From: Gammaproteobacteria bacterium
Lineage (GTDB): Bacteria > Pseudomonadota > Gammaproteobacteria > Enterobacterales > Alteromonadaceae
NCBI GenBank assembly: GCA_023380515.1
Contig: JAMCRH010000228.1
Coordinates: 1 to 6,719 of the forward strand
Length of the DNA stretch: 6,719 bases
Direction: 5' to 3'
This document shows, in pieces, positions 5,763-6,719 of the stretch. The translations under genes and the position numbers were made by a program. Below the pieces are notes generated by a model. That model had not been told where the DNA came from. It did not search any database and saw only the letters and a list, made by a program, of their open reading frames with translations. Numbering within the stretch: the first letter of the stretch is position 1; each line of letters begins with the position of its first letter.

Positions 5763-6719
5763 TTGGCACATTTAAAGGACTTTTATCACGCACTCATTCA
5801 CGCGCTGAAAAACCTAATTCCGATTATTGCGGTGGTTTTGATTTTTCAGGCGTTGGTCTTACGTACCGTCCCTGACAATAGCGTCAGCATGGCCATTGGT
5901 ATTGCCATTGTGGCCATTGGTGTGGCGCTCTTCTTACAGGGCCTCGAACTGAGTATCTTTCCGGTGGGCAAAAGCCTATCGAATCAATTTGCTCGTAAAG
6001 GTTCGGTGCCTATCCTTTTGGCGTTTGGTTTTGCGCTTGGCTTCTCTGCGGTAGTAGCAGAGCCAGCTTTAATTGCCGTGGCGCAACAAGCACAAGACAT
6101 CAGCGGTGGTCGCATTGACGCACTAACTCTGCGCTTGATTGTCGCCACGTCGGTTGGATTAGTGGTTGCGCTCGGGGTCTTTCGAACCATATTTGGTTAT
6201 CCACTGCAGTGGTTCATGATTATTGGCTACATCTTGGTTGTGATCGTGACCTATTTTGCACCGGAAGAGATCGTTGGTTTAGCCTATGACTCGGGTGGCG
6301 TCACAACTAACATTGTAACCGTGCCATTAATTGCGGCGCTCGGGATTGGCCTTGCGTCATCGATTCGGGGTCGCAATCCGCTCATTGACGGCTTCGGCTT
6401 AGTTGCGTTAGCGGTCATGGTGCCGATGATCTCGGTGCAAGTTTACGGCATTATTGTGTTCAGTGGTGCTGAGCCAGACACCACAGCGGAAATGGTCATG
6501 AGCGCAGACACCCAAGTCGCGACCGGCTTCTTGGCGGCGTTGATGGATCTGCTGGAGATGTTCCGAGACGTTCTACCCATTATCATTACCATTCTCTTTT
6601 TCCAGTATCTGATTTTACGCCGACCATTGGCAAACCCGCGGCGGGTGCTGTTGGGCTTTTTGTTGGTGATTTTTGGCTTATATGCCTTCGTCGTTGGTTT
6701 ACTGCTTGGGCTGTTTTCA
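5763..6719 (+). CDS. DUF1538 family integral membrane protein (3' partial, 319 codons in window)
   Basis: One frame stays open from 5760 to the window end and encodes a very hydrophobic protein. The N-terminal half contains LKNLIPIIAVVLIFQALVLR (15-34), GLELSIFPVGKSL (60-72) and the conserved EPALIAVAQQAQ (100-111). Then come YDSGGVTTNIVTVPLIAALG (175-194) and RGRNPLIDGFGLVALA (202-217), which I recognise as DUF1538 signatures. The opening segment recurs at 267-286 as FRDVLPIIITILFFQYLILR, so the protein is an internal duplication; the second copy runs off the edge. The frame has a TAA at 5757-5759 and the first in-frame start is TTG at 5763, with only a weak GAAG upstream; the first ATG (5889) would remove TM1. 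A start at GTG 5750 would need a one-base shift near 5775-5778. The function is unsettled. From memory, members (UmpA/UmpB of Halomonas) were reported as cation/proton antiporters. The family call is confident; the start is not. Confidence 0.82.
   Translation, partial: MAHLKDFYHALIHALKNLIPIIAVVLIFQALVLRTVPDNSVSMAIGIAIVAIGVALFLQGLELSIFPVGKSLSNQFARKGSVPILLAFGFALGFSAVVAEPALIAVAQQAQDISGGRIDALTLRLIVATSVGLVVALGVFRTIFGYPLQWFMIIGYILVVIVTYFAPEEIVGLAYDSGGVTTNIVTVPLIAALGIGLASSIRGRNPLIDGFGLVALAVMVPMISVQVYGIIVFSGAEPDTTAEMVMSADTQVATGFLAALMDLLEMFRDVLPIIITILFFQYLILRRPLANPRRVLLGFLLVIFGLYAFVVGLLLGLFS

Noticed and set aside
5687..5875. A small open frame of 62 codons beginning with ATG between chrA and the DUF1538 gene.
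   Set aside because: Its second half overlaps the conserved DUF1538 frame, it has no recognisable domain or ribosome site, and the downstream part is plainly out-of-frame membrane coding sequence. Only its GTG 5750 segment matters, as a possible N-terminus.

Overview
The window looks like chromosomal DNA from a Gram-negative bacterium, probably a gammaproteobacterium of the marine Alteromonadales/Idiomarinaceae type. The grounds are a tripartite-style efflux adaptor with a lipoprotein signal, AGGAG-type ribosome binding sites, moderate base composition with AT-rich promoter regions, and proteins of families common in that group. The taxonomic placement is an impression from the protein sequences and was not tested by any search. 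There is no sign of tRNA, rRNA, CRISPR or insertion sequence in the window.

Layout: the left half (1-3228) is read on the minus strand and holds a two-gene efflux operon. An RND periplasmic adaptor lipoprotein (3228 to 2116) is followed after 2 bp by an RND inner-membrane pump (2113 to 5). The pump reading frame ends in a TAA at codon 703, well short of the usual length of about 1030 residues, exactly at the window edge. About 147 bp of partly AT-rich regulatory DNA (3229-3375) separates this operon from a divergently read LysR-type regulator (3376-4269). It carries a perfect 8-bp inverted repeat and a 10-bp direct repeat. An 80-bp gap with a good -10 box and a TGTCA-N6-TGACA palindrome then leads to a full-length two-domain chromate transporter ChrA (4350-5666). 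After a further 96 bp comes a DUF1538 integral membrane protein (from about 5763, running off the right end), which begins without an ATG and has an ambiguous 5' end.

How they fit together: the LysR regulator sits where local activators or repressors of divergent efflux operons usually sit, so the RND operon is its most likely target, with chrA as a second candidate downstream on the same strand. ChrA should export chromate (or a similar oxyanion). DUF1538 proteins are poorly characterised membrane proteins, with one line of work linking members to cation/proton antiport. The window therefore reads as an envelope-transport and stress-resistance neighbourhood. The most notable anomalies are the interrupted RND pump and the unusual DUF1538 start. 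Both could be real lesions or single-base sequence errors. I see no convincing evidence of a wholly new system.
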